From: Pseudomonadales bacterium
GTDB lineage: Bacteria > Pseudomonadota > Gammaproteobacteria > Pseudomonadales > Azotimanducaceae
Length of the DNA stretch: 52,244 nucleotides
Reading direction: 5' to 3'
Assembly (NCBI GenBank): GCA_024234635.1
Contig: JACKNX010000022.1
Location: 1-52,244 of the forward strand
Below the pieces are notes generated by a model that did no database searches, was not told where the DNA came from, and was given only the letters and a program-made list of their open reading frames with translations. Below, one piece after another: positions 7,905 to 15,699 of this stretch (positions are counted from its first letter, which is position 1; the number at the start of each line of letters is the position of its first letter). A program made the translations under genes and the position numbers.

Positions 7905-9758
7905 TCAGCGCTTCAATGCCGGAAAGGTGTTCACGGACAGGTTGGACCGTACCGTCAGCACGGCAGGCCGGTCCGCCTCAAAGTCATCGATGCCGTATCC
8001 GATGTGACGAACGCCACCACGCAGCAGGTTCGCGAATTGTTCACCAAGCGCCGCGTCTGTCAGCCGGTCGTCAGCGTGTCGCCGCGGATCGCGAACCGGC
8101 AGGTAGATCATCGTCCTGCGTGCTGCATCGGGGTGATTCCCAAGCACCGCCCGCGCGAGGTCGATGAACGGGACTGATGCGGTGAACGGTCGCGAATACC
8201 AGGCATCGGGGTCGTTTTGCACGGTAACGGCGGTGTAGTCGTAGGTCTCGAGGTACCGGCGGTACCGGTTGCGCCAGTCGGCCGTCGGCTGGCCGTTCAC
8301 CATGCGGAGCGGAAGGCTGCGAAGGGTCCGCAACTGTCCCTGGGTCTGGCGCAGTTCAGCCGCGAGGCCGAGGGTGAGCGCGGTCAGCGGGTCGGTCCCT
8401 GTGCGCTCCAGGGCGTCGTTTGCGTCGTCGCGCTGCGCGGGTGCGAACAGCGCATCGTCGTCGAAGAACACACCGTCAAAGCGGGCATGCTGACCCAGCG
8501 CGGCGTAGATCGCGGCGACGATCTCAGCGGTTTCGCGGCGATACGGGCTCAGATGAGCGGCCCTGTCGCGTGTGCCGCGAATGGCCAGCCGATCGTTCGC
8601 GGCGTCATCCGGCAGCCGGAAGGCCAGCGTTGGCAACCAGGCGTATACGGCAACCTCGGCCCGCGTCTTGAGCTGCCAGGCAACATGGCTGAACAGGTCC
8701 GCGCGCATCGGCAGATGCGGGCCCGGAAAGTAGAGTGCGTCCGCCGCGCCGTCCTGGTTGATGTCGGCGGATGCCTGCAGGATGACGGCGCTGATCTGCA
8801 TGCGCTGCACGCGTTCGATCACGGTGTCCAGGTTGTGCTGAAGCGTGCCCGGGTCGTCGCTGTAGAGGCTGTCCAGCGTGATGGTCGTCGCGCGCAGCGG
8901 GGTTTCCTCGCCGGGACGTTCCACCAGGCTTCGTAACGCGGCGAGGTCGGTGCGGTAACTCATCAGGTGGCGGTGAATGGTGTGGCTGCCCGGCACGTTC
9001 TCGCCGTCGCTGAGCGTGACCGACAGCTCGAACCCCAGACGCTGCGCCAGCTGCCCGGCTTCGTCGTTGTGGGCGCCATAGGGCCAGACGATGGCGTCGG
9101 GAATGGTCTCCAGTTCCTCGCTCAGCCGCAGCGTGGTCAGCTTCAGATCCTCCCAGACACGCTGCCGGTATTCCGCAGTGGTCTCGTAGCGCGCGTCGCC
9201 CGGCCGGTACGCAAGCGATGCTGCGGCGGGCAACAGGTTGCCGAACGGATTGCCGCGCACGCCCTGGTGCAGGTCATGCGTGTGCGACGCGACTTCCACC
9301 AGCCCGGTGGCGTGCGCTTCGCGGATGTCGTCCCAGGACAGGAAGTCGCTGCGCGGACGCGGTTCGTCGCCGTAAGGCACTGTGGCGTCCGCCGGCGTAT
9401 CCAGCCAGGCCGTTACCGGCGCCAGTACCGCGCGGTAGCGGAAGAGCTCCAGCAGGGGTAACACATGGCGGCGAAACGTGATGAAGCCGTCGTCGAACGT
9501 GAGCAGAAGCGGCTTTTCCGGCAGATCGCGGCCTTCCCGCCACTGCGCGAGGCTCACCGTTTCGTAGCCGTTGGCGGACAGCCAGGACAGGTGCTGAACG
9601 AGTGTGTCCACGGTGACGGCCGTGGGATCGCGCAACGTTTCCTCGTGGGTCGCCACCACATCGTGGTAACACAGCGCCAGCAAGGGTGCCTGCGGTGCCG
9701 ATGCCGCCGGCAGGGCGTACAACAGTGTCAGCAGAATCAGGGTGGCGCGTGGCATCAT
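7905..9758 (-). CDS. pgaB: PgaB, poly-GlcNAc deacetylase with C-terminal glycoside hydrolase-like domain
   Basis: A 617-residue periplasmic protein. The N-terminal half is a polysaccharide deacetylase with LTFDDGF (Asp89-Asp90) and the zinc-ligand segment SHTHDLH (His159, His164). The C-terminal half (from about residue 300) matches the PgaB C-terminal hydrolase domain, with GVFFDDDALF as a likely acidic catalytic segment. PgaB partially de-N-acetylates the polymer before export. The start ATG (9758) overlaps the pgaA stop as ATGA. Residues 1-20 look like a signal peptide (PAASA), but I see no lipobox cysteine, unlike E. coli PgaB, which is a lipoprotein. Confidence 0.93.
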   Translation of the reverse strand: MMPRATLILLTLLYALPAASAPQAPLLALCYHDVVATHEETLRDPTAVTVDTLVQHLSWLSANGYETVSLAQWREGRDLPEKPLLLTFDDGFITFRRHVLPLLELFRYRAVLAPVTAWLDTPADATVPYGDEPRPRSDFLSWDDIREAHATGLVEVASHTHDLHQGVRGNPFGNLLPAAASLAYRPGDARYETTAEYRQRVWEDLKLTTLRLSEELETIPDAIVWPYGAHNDEAGQLAQRLGFELSVTLSDGENVPGSHTIHRHLMSYRTDLAALRSLVERPGEETPLRATTITLDSLYSDDPGTLQHNLDTVIERVQRMQISAVILQASADINQDGAADALYFPGPHLPMRADLFSHVAWQLKTRAEVAVYAWLPTLAFRLPDDAANDRLAIRGTRDRAAHLSPYRRETAEIVAAIYAALGQHARFDGVFFDDDALFAPAQRDDANDALERTGTDPLTALTLGLAAELRQTQGQLRTLRSLPLRMVNGQPTADWRNRYRRYLETYDYTAVTVQNDPDAWYSRPFTASVPFIDLARAVLGNHPDAARRTMIYLPVRDPRRHADDRLTDAALGEQFANLLRGGVRHIGYGIDDFEADRPAVLTVRSNLSVNTFPALKR

Positions 9759-12214
9759 GGGCGCGCCCGCAGGGACATGCGCACTTCGTCGCTGCGTTCC
9801 TGCCTTCCGTCGTAGGGATGACGCCCGGTGCTGACGCCGAACGTGAATTCCAGTACATCGTTCAGCGCCTGGGCGTATTCCACGCTGACTTCCCACAGCC
9901 CGTCGCCGCCGAAACCCTGCTGATCGTAGTAACCCCACCAGAACTCGGATTGCAGGGTACGACTGGTGTTGTAGTCGTGCTGCAGCCGCCACTCATGCCG
10001 GAGCCCCACGCGGGCGTCGAAGTCGTTGTCCGGATTGAAGTAGCTGGCATCGTCCAGCGTATTGTCTGAGCGGTAGAGACTGCCGAGCGCGTACAGCTTG
10101 TGAAACGGCTTGTTGTAGAAGCGCTGGCTCGCGTACAGGGATGCGTGGGTTCGCTCGTTGCCGTCGTCGAAGTCCATGAAGCCGAGGCTGCCGGTCACGC
10201 TGCTGCCGTCGTTCCACCGCCAGCGGGTGGCGTGGCGGATTTCGTCGGCGGTAACCCCCACGCGCTGCCCGCGCAGCGGAACATCGAAACTGTTCGACGA
10301 CAGCACCGTGTCGTGAAACAGGCTGTCGATGGAATGCCACTGATGTTCCAGCGTAAAGCCGACGTCGCGGTTCTGCTCGATGCCCTTGTGGGCCATGGCG
10401 CTCAGTGTCCAGAACGGCCGGATGTATTCAACGCCGGCGCCGATACGATGATCGCGCCCTTTGCCTTCATCGAAATCGGCCTGCGCATAGTGGCTGGTGG
10501 CGAAGGGGCGGTAGTGGTTGAACAGCACACCGCCATGCGCCGTCGTATCGATGGTGAAACTGTTGTTGCCCTGTTGCGGACCATCCGAGCGGGCAAACCC
10601 GGCCACCACGCTTACTTCCGGGCGACGAGCGATGTCGAGACGTCGTTCAAGGTCGTGTGTCGGTTTGCCGCGCGGATCCAGTTGGCGGGCAGTGTCCAGT
10701 GTCCGTTGAGCGGTGGCGTAGTCACCCACGTCCAGTGCAATCTGGCCTTCGAGCACCGTGCGTGGGTACGCATAACGATCGTCCTGCACCAGTTGCGCCT
10801 CCGCCGCGCTTCGCCGTGGCCGGCCGCGCCAGCGTTCGATGATGGCGCTGGACAGACGCAGATCGTGGTTGGCGGGGGCGATGCTCAACATCTCTTCGAG
10901 CGCGTCCAGCGCGGCGTCGTAGCGTTCGGTGTAGGCATCGGCCAGCGCGCTGGTTTCGCGGGCCGTGACGAAGCGATCGTTCTCCAGCCACAGCCGGGGT
11001 TTGGGTCGAATCCAGGGCTGTTGCGTGCCGGCGAGTTGCTGTCCCAGGTCGTATGCTTCCATGTATCGGCCGGCGTCGAACAGCGCGGCGAACCGGCTGA
11101 CCTCCAGGTCAAAGCGGGCATTGGCGGGAGCGTTTTCAGGAAGGTTGGCGAGCGCTGCTGAATAGACGTCCACGGCTTCGTCAGGGCGTTCGAGATGGAG
11201 CAGCGCCTGTCCGGCGGCGCTGAGCACGTAGCTGGGTAATTTTTCCAGGCCGCCAGCTTCGGCACGTAGTGCGCGGTAGCTGGTCAGCGCTTCCTGCATG
11301 CGCTGTCCGGCAACCAGGGCAACCAGCGCGTCGTAGCGGCGCGTGAGCTCCTGGGGAGGGGTCAGCCGGTTCAGCGTGCCGTACGCGGTCAGCACCGCGT
11401 CGGCGGATCGCTCCCGCTCAGTGCCCTGCTCCGCATGCAGCCAGCGCACCTGCTGCGCATCGGAGTTCAGTCGCACCTGGTTGTGTTCGGTCTCCGGAAC
11501 GCCGGGCGTGAGCAACGCCAGATCCCGTTCGGCCATTCCTGGCGCGCCCAGCGCGGAGGCGACGAAAGCGCGGCGCTCCAGCAGCGCCCTGTTGCCGGTC
11601 GCCGAGCGCAGGCCGATGTTGTAGCAATCCAGGGCCTGAATCAGTTTCTGCTGACGCTCCTGGATGTAGCCGCAGGCAAGGTAGTAGGCGGGCAACTGTT
11701 CCGGGCTCATCTCCCGGGGACGAATGTCAGCCAGCCGCGCTTCCGCCGCGGCGTAGTCCTGCGCGTCCACTTCCGTGAGTACCAGGCCGATGCGCGCGGT
11801 GATGCTGGCGGGCTCCTGCCGCAGCCAGTGATCGTAGGCCAGTCGTGCCTCGGGCCAGAGCTTGAGGTTGCGCAGGCTCTTGGCGTAGGCGGAGAGCACG
11901 TACACCGGCAGCTCGTTCAGCGGGCGGTTACGCAGGATGACGTGCGCCAGCCTGTCGTCGCCGGCCCAGGTCGCGACAACGGCATAGTCATTTTCGATGC
12001 GCGGTTCGCCGGGAAATCGCCGGCTCAGGGCCGCGAGCGCGTCCAGGCCCTGCTCAAGGTGGCCCTCGCGGGCGGTTTCCACCGCCTGTCGGAGGGTGTA
12101 GGCCCACGCGGCATCATCCGCCCGGATACTCGCCAGGGGGGCCAGCACGGTAATCGCGAGGAGCGCGACAGGGAACGCGTTTCGGAACGACCTGGCGAGA
12201 CAACCGATACCCAC
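9755..12214 (-). CDS. pgaA: PgaA, outer-membrane poly-GlcNAc export porin
   Basis: An 819-residue protein of the size expected for PgaA. It has a signal peptide (residues about 1-32), then a long helical region of TPR-like repeats to about residue 550, then a C-terminal part rich in alternating aromatic/hydrophobic strands and ending in an arginine-rich strand (RMSLRARP), consistent with a 16-strand beta-barrel. PgaA exports partially deacetylated PNAG through the outer membrane, and its TPRs contact PgaB. The start is GTG at 12214; a stop lies in frame 12 bp further upstream, so no longer version is possible. It is the first gene of the operon. Confidence 0.93.
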   Translation of the reverse strand: MGIGCLARSFRNAFPVALLAITVLAPLASIRADDAAWAYTLRQAVETAREGHLEQGLDALAALSRRFPGEPRIENDYAVVATWAGDDRLAHVILRNRPLNELPVYVLSAYAKSLRNLKLWPEARLAYDHWLRQEPASITARIGLVLTEVDAQDYAAAEARLADIRPREMSPEQLPAYYLACGYIQERQQKLIQALDCYNIGLRSATGNRALLERRAFVASALGAPGMAERDLALLTPGVPETEHNQVRLNSDAQQVRWLHAEQGTERERSADAVLTAYGTLNRLTPPQELTRRYDALVALVAGQRMQEALTSYRALRAEAGGLEKLPSYVLSAAGQALLHLERPDEAVDVYSAALANLPENAPANARFDLEVSRFAALFDAGRYMEAYDLGQQLAGTQQPWIRPKPRLWLENDRFVTARETSALADAYTERYDAALDALEEMLSIAPANHDLRLSSAIIERWRGRPRRSAAEAQLVQDDRYAYPRTVLEGQIALDVGDYATAQRTLDTARQLDPRGKPTHDLERRLDIARRPEVSVVAGFARSDGPQQGNNSFTIDTTAHGGVLFNHYRPFATSHYAQADFDEGKGRDHRIGAGVEYIRPFWTLSAMAHKGIEQNRDVGFTLEHQWHSIDSLFHDTVLSSNSFDVPLRGQRVGVTADEIRHATRWRWNDGSSVTGSLGFMDFDDGNERTHASLYASQRFYNKPFHKLYALGSLYRSDNTLDDASYFNPDNDFDARVGLRHEWRLQHDYNTSRTLQSEFWWGYYDQQGFGGDGLWEVSVEYAQALNDVLEFTFGVSTGRHPYDGRQERSDEVRMSLRARP

Positions 12215-12585
12215 GTGCAGACAACCTCATGCAGGCAGTGACAACAGACGGTTCTGGTTTTCGCGGCGGCTGGGGTTTGCCGGCAATTGGGCAGTTTAAT
12301 GGACGCAATTGCAGGATGGAAAATAATTTGACGGTAACGCATCGTTCACGGCCGCTATCGCAGGTTGGCCGCCCGGCTGCTGGGGCGATCGGGTGGGAGC
12401 CGAAGATCGGTCAGAAAAGCCATGGTTCAGCGAGGTTTGCCACAATAGCGCTTGTGTGGCAGCGAGCCGTGGTAGAGGGGATATGCCAACTTTCTGATTT
12501 TGCAGACATTTCAGGCTGGCTCGACATTGGCACGAAGTTCGCAAAATGCGACGGTATCCGCAATTGAATGAGGAGCACCTGGGCA
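12215..12585. promoter_or_regulatory. Divergent pga / DUF4870 intergenic region with three GCAATTG sites
   Basis: This 371-bp stretch separates pgaA (minus) from the DUF4870 gene (plus) and must hold both promoters. GCAATTG occurs three times: 12283-12289, 12305-12311 (as the full palindrome GCAATTGC, 12305-12312) and 12560-12566. The first two are 22 bp apart, two helical turns, and lie about 70-100 bp upstream of the pgaA start. The third sits directly before the DUF4870 ribosome binding site. A repeated palindromic core suggests a regulator site, but no known operator was recognised and I could not define a convincing -35/-10 pair. Confidence 0.4.
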
Positions 12586-12918
12586 ATGCGAACTGGGGTC
12601 TACCACAGAGAGTCCGACCGCACGCTGGTTGTCGTCGCTTACATCCTGCACCTGATCGGCGCCGTTGCCGGCGTCACCAGCCTCATTGGCCTGGCGCTCA
12701 ACTACTTCCACGACAGCAGTCCGCACAGCCTGGTGGAAAACCACCACCGCTGGATGATCCGTTCGTTCTGGTGGGCGGTGGTGTGGATGGTGGTGGGCTG
12801 GATCACCTCGGTCATTCTTATCGGCTGGGTGATCATGGGGCTCGCCTGGCTGTGGTACCTGTATCGCCATGTGCGCGGTCTGCTGGCGGTGCTGTCCGGC
12901 GACCGTCTGCCGTCCTGA
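12586..12918 (+). CDS. DUF4870-like small membrane protein
   Basis: A 110-residue protein with about three transmembrane segments (roughly 12-35, 58-75 and 78-95). The pattern YHRESDRTLV, then a helix, then NHHRWMIRSFWW, then two closely spaced helices ending in YLYRHVRG, is that of DUF4870 proteins. Their function is unknown. ATG 12586 was preferred over ATG 12568 because AGGAG lies at 12571-12575, about 10 nt before 12586. It is divergent from pgaA, which may only be chance, or may mean it is co-regulated with the exopolysaccharide. Confidence 0.75.
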   Translation: MRTGVYHRESDRTLVVVAYILHLIGAVAGVTSLIGLALNYFHDSSPHSLVENHHRWMIRSFWWAVVWMVVGWITSVILIGWVIMGLAWLWYLYRHVRGLLAVLSGDRLPS

Positions 12919-13015
12919 GGCGAGCCGTCGCTGGCGGGGGGATCGTCGCGGTACGCGTTGTCATTCCGCCGTCCGCCGCGTTCAATGCAGTAGTGTTGCG
13001 ACGAGGCTGGCGGAC

Positions 13016-13207
13016 ATGGGTAACTACAAGGGGCCGACCGAGGGCGGAGCCGGTGGCGGGCGGGGCCATTCCGGCATGGAACATGGTGTCTATTCGGAAG
13101 AGTTGAAAGCGTCGTCGCGTCGCCGCCGACGGCAGCAGACGCGGACGCTGGCGCGCAAAGCGGTCATCGAGCACGACACGAAACCCGCCGACAACGCAGA
13201 CCGGTGA
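13016..13207 (+). CDS. Small Gly-rich, basic hypothetical protein (63 aa)
   Basis: A 63-residue protein that I cannot assign to a characterised family. It opens with a glycine-rich segment (YKGPTEGGAGGGRGHSGMEH), continues into a strongly basic helix-like stretch with RRRRRQQ near residues 36-42, and ends in an acidic tail. Similar short Gly-rich-then-basic proteins exist in other proteobacteria as hypotheticals, from memory. The ATG is at 13016; its stop overlaps the next gene's ATG as TGATG, which supports it being translated. Nucleic-acid binding would be a guess. Confidence 0.6.
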   Translation: MGNYKGPTEGGAGGGRGHSGMEHGVYSEELKASSRRRRRQQTRTLARKAVIEHDTKPADNADR

Positions 13208-14646
13208 TGGCGGACAGAGCCGCCCCGGCGACGCCCCGTTCGGCACTGGAACTCGATGCCGCGGCCATGACCGAACTGGTCGAGGCCGTGCTGCAGCGGT
13301 TGCACGACCGCAACGCGGTGGACCATCCCGTCGATAGCTCCGCGCTGGCGGATGCGGCGTTTCTCCGGCGCATGATCGAAGGGGTACCCGAGCGCGGTGA
13401 ATCACTCGCCACCGTGCTGGATACCCTGTTCGACGACTGTGCCGGCCGAAGCCTCGATCCCACCTCGCCCGGATTCATGGGATACATACCCGGTGGCGGC
13501 ATATTCCATGCCGCGGTTGCCGGCCTGATCGCCGATGCACTCAACTCTTATGTCGGCGTCAGCGCGGTCGCCGGCGGCTTCATGCAGATCGAAAGCAATG
13601 TCATCCGCTGGTTTCTGGAGTTCATGGGCCTGCCGGCGGGCGGCGGCGGCTTTCTCACCTCCGGCGGCTCGCTCGCCAACTGGAGTGCGGTGGTTACGGC
13701 ACGGGAGTGCCGGCTGGGGGAGAACTTCGGCAACGGCGTCATCTATGCCTCCGACCAGGCGCACCTGTGCGTGCAGAAGGCGGCGCGCCTGGCTGGCTTT
13801 GCGCGTGATCGTGTGCGGGTCATTCCCGCGGATGCGCAGTTCCGGCTGCCGCTTGCGGCGCTTGCGGCGGCTGTCACCGCTGATCGGGCGCGCGGACTGG
13901 ATCCTTTTCTCATCGTCGCCAACGCGGGCACGACCAATACCGGGGCGGTGGACCCGCTGCCGGAACTGGCGGCGTTTGCGGCCGGTGAAAACATGTGGCT
14001 GCACGTTGACGCGGCGTATGGCGGCTTCTTTCGGCTCACCGCTCGCGGACAGCAGATGCTCAAAGGTATCGAGCAGGCCGATTCCATTGTCCTCGACCCG
14101 CACAAGACGCTGTTCCTTCCCTACGGCACGGGCGCGCTGCTCGTGCGCGATGCCAGGCGCCTGCACCAGGCGCACTCGGCGACGGCGGACTACCTGCCGC
14201 CGCTGGGCGATCCGGAGCTGGTCACGGATTTTTCGGACGTGTCACCGGAACTGACCCGTCCGTTCCGGGCGTTGAAGGTCTGGTTGCCCATGAAACTGCA
14301 CGGCGTCGGCGCGTTCCGGGAAACCCTGGATGAAAAACTCGACCTTGTGCGTTATCTGCACGACTGCCTGGCGGCGATGCCGGCGGTCGAAATCCTGGCT
14401 GCGCCACAGCTATCGGTGCTGGCGTTTGCGCTACGTCATGATGGCGGTGACCCTGGAGAGACAAATCGGCGCACGCGCGACGTGATGACGGCCATCAATG
14501 CCCGCCAGCGGGTGATGCTGACGGGAACCATGCTGGGCAACCGCTTCGCCATCCGGGTCGCCATCGTGTCCTATCGCACCCATCGCGACCGGGTTGATCT
14601 GTTGCTGGAGGACCTGACCGCCGCGCTGGCGGCATCCGCGCGTTGA
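13207..14646 (+). CDS. Pyridoxal-phosphate-dependent group II decarboxylase
   Basis: A 479-residue PLP enzyme of the group II decarboxylase family (aromatic-L-amino-acid, glutamate or diaminobutyrate decarboxylase relatives). Visible motifs are LTSGGSLANWSAV (phosphate binding, near residue 155), VDAAYGGFF (PLP-ring Asp region, near 270) and DPHKTLFLPYGTG with Lys300 as the Schiff-base lysine. The substrate cannot be set from sequence; an aromatic or other bulky amino acid is plausible. ATG 13207 overlaps the stop of the 63-residue gene by one base; a GTG one codon earlier is possible. The hydratase gene follows after 123 bp. Confidence 0.92.
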   Translation: MADRAAPATPRSALELDAAAMTELVEAVLQRLHDRNAVDHPVDSSALADAAFLRRMIEGVPERGESLATVLDTLFDDCAGRSLDPTSPGFMGYIPGGGIFHAAVAGLIADALNSYVGVSAVAGGFMQIESNVIRWFLEFMGLPAGGGGFLTSGGSLANWSAVVTARECRLGENFGNGVIYASDQAHLCVQKAARLAGFARDRVRVIPADAQFRLPLAALAAAVTADRARGLDPFLIVANAGTTNTGAVDPLPELAAFAAGENMWLHVDAAYGGFFRLTARGQQMLKGIEQADSIVLDPHKTLFLPYGTGALLVRDARRLHQAHSATADYLPPLGDPELVTDFSDVSPELTRPFRALKVWLPMKLHGVGAFRETLDEKLDLVRYLHDCLAAMPAVEILAAPQLSVLAFALRHDGGDPGETNRRTRDVMTAINARQRVMLTGTMLGNRFAIRVAIVSYRTHRDRVDLLLEDLTAALAASAR

Positions 14647-14769
14647 CGGACGACGAAGCGCTTCCGTTCTCCCGCTCGGCGGCACACCGGACAGTGCGGT
14701 TCCGGCCGTCGGGTGCGCGCGGCACACCGGCACGGCACAATGGCCGTCGCTATTCGGGGGAGTGAAACC

Positions 14770-15699
14770 ATGACGGAAACCTGGCCGAAACCGTTGCGCG
14801 AAGCGCGCGGTCCCATCCGGGCGGCGAAACTGGACGGCGCCGCGGAAGGCATGGGCGAGTGGGGACGCGAATGCCGTGCGCTCGCCGCGGATGGGCTGGT
14901 ACCGCCCGACATGCTGACGGCGATGACGCTGTTCATCCTGTCCAGCCAGCCGCGCGATCCGGAGAAAAAGCAGGCGATTCCCGGCGGCGGTGGTGGGGTT
15001 GCCGGTGGCGTGTGGGTGCGCGAGCGATACACGATTCATCGGCCGTTGCGCCGTGATGAGGTATTCACGGTGCGCGGCAACTCGGAAGGCCGGCACGTGC
15101 ACAAGGCGCGTCGCTACGGCACCACCAGCAGCGAGACGTTCAACGCTGCCGGGGAGCGGGTGGCCACCAACCTCACCACCGGGCTGCTTTCCTACAAGGT
15201 GCAGGACGGCCTGGCCGACGGTGTCGAAGGGCGCGCGCCGGACGACATTCCCTCGCCACGACCCGACTGGTCGGTGGCCGCGAACAATCCCTGCCGCGAC
15301 GCGCTGGGTGCCCTTCAGGTCGGGCAGGCGCTGGGCGGTTACCCGGTCACTGTCAGTCTGGCGCTGATGGAAGCACGGGATACGAAGAACCCGGACAATC
15401 CCATCCATTCCGACCCCGAACTGGCCCGCAAGGCCGGCCTGTCGAAACCCATCGCCGGCGGCTCGCATGTGCTGTCGTTTGCGCTGGAACCCATCCTGCA
15501 GGCGGTGGGCCGCCAGGCGCTGCTGCACGGCGCGGCATTCGACATCCGCTGGAAGGCGCCGGTATATGCGGATCGCGTGATGACGCCGCACGCGCGTGTC
15601 GCGGCGGTCGGGGCAGACAGGGTGGTGTTCGATGTGGACGCCGTGCTCGACGACGGCGCCACCGCCATGACAGGGCAAATCACGGTGCCGCTCGCGTGA
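14770..15699 (+). CDS. MaoC-like hydratase (double hotdog)
   Basis: A 309-residue protein of the MaoC/hotdog superfamily, long enough for two hotdog repeats. The second half contains NPDNPIHSDPELARKAGL and the following GGSHVL, resembling the hydratase-2 signature (D-x4-H-x-D type), here with an Asn and His at the catalytic positions. It would hydrate an enoyl-CoA in the cytoplasm. ATG 14770 follows GGGGGAG. Its stop overlaps the GTG of the CoA-transferase gene by 4 bp (GTGA), so the two are very likely made together. Two copies of CGGCACACCGG (14680-14690 and 14720-14730) lie just upstream. Confidence 0.85.
   Translation: MTETWPKPLREARGPIRAAKLDGAAEGMGEWGRECRALAADGLVPPDMLTAMTLFILSSQPRDPEKKQAIPGGGGGVAGGVWVRERYTIHRPLRRDEVFTVRGNSEGRHVHKARRYGTTSSETFNAAGERVATNLTTGLLSYKVQDGLADGVEGRAPDDIPSPRPDWSVAANNPCRDALGALQVGQALGGYPVTVSLALMEARDTKNPDNPIHSDPELARKAGLSKPIAGGSHVLSFALEPILQAVGRQALLHGAAFDIRWKAPVYADRVMTPHARVAAVGADRVVFDVDAVLDDGATAMTGQITVPLA

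Noticed and set aside
14680..14730. Direct repeat CGGCACACCGG upstream of the MaoC-like gene
   Set aside because: Two copies 40 bp apart could bind a regulator, but in GC-rich intergenic DNA this is weak evidence; kept only as a note in the gene entry.
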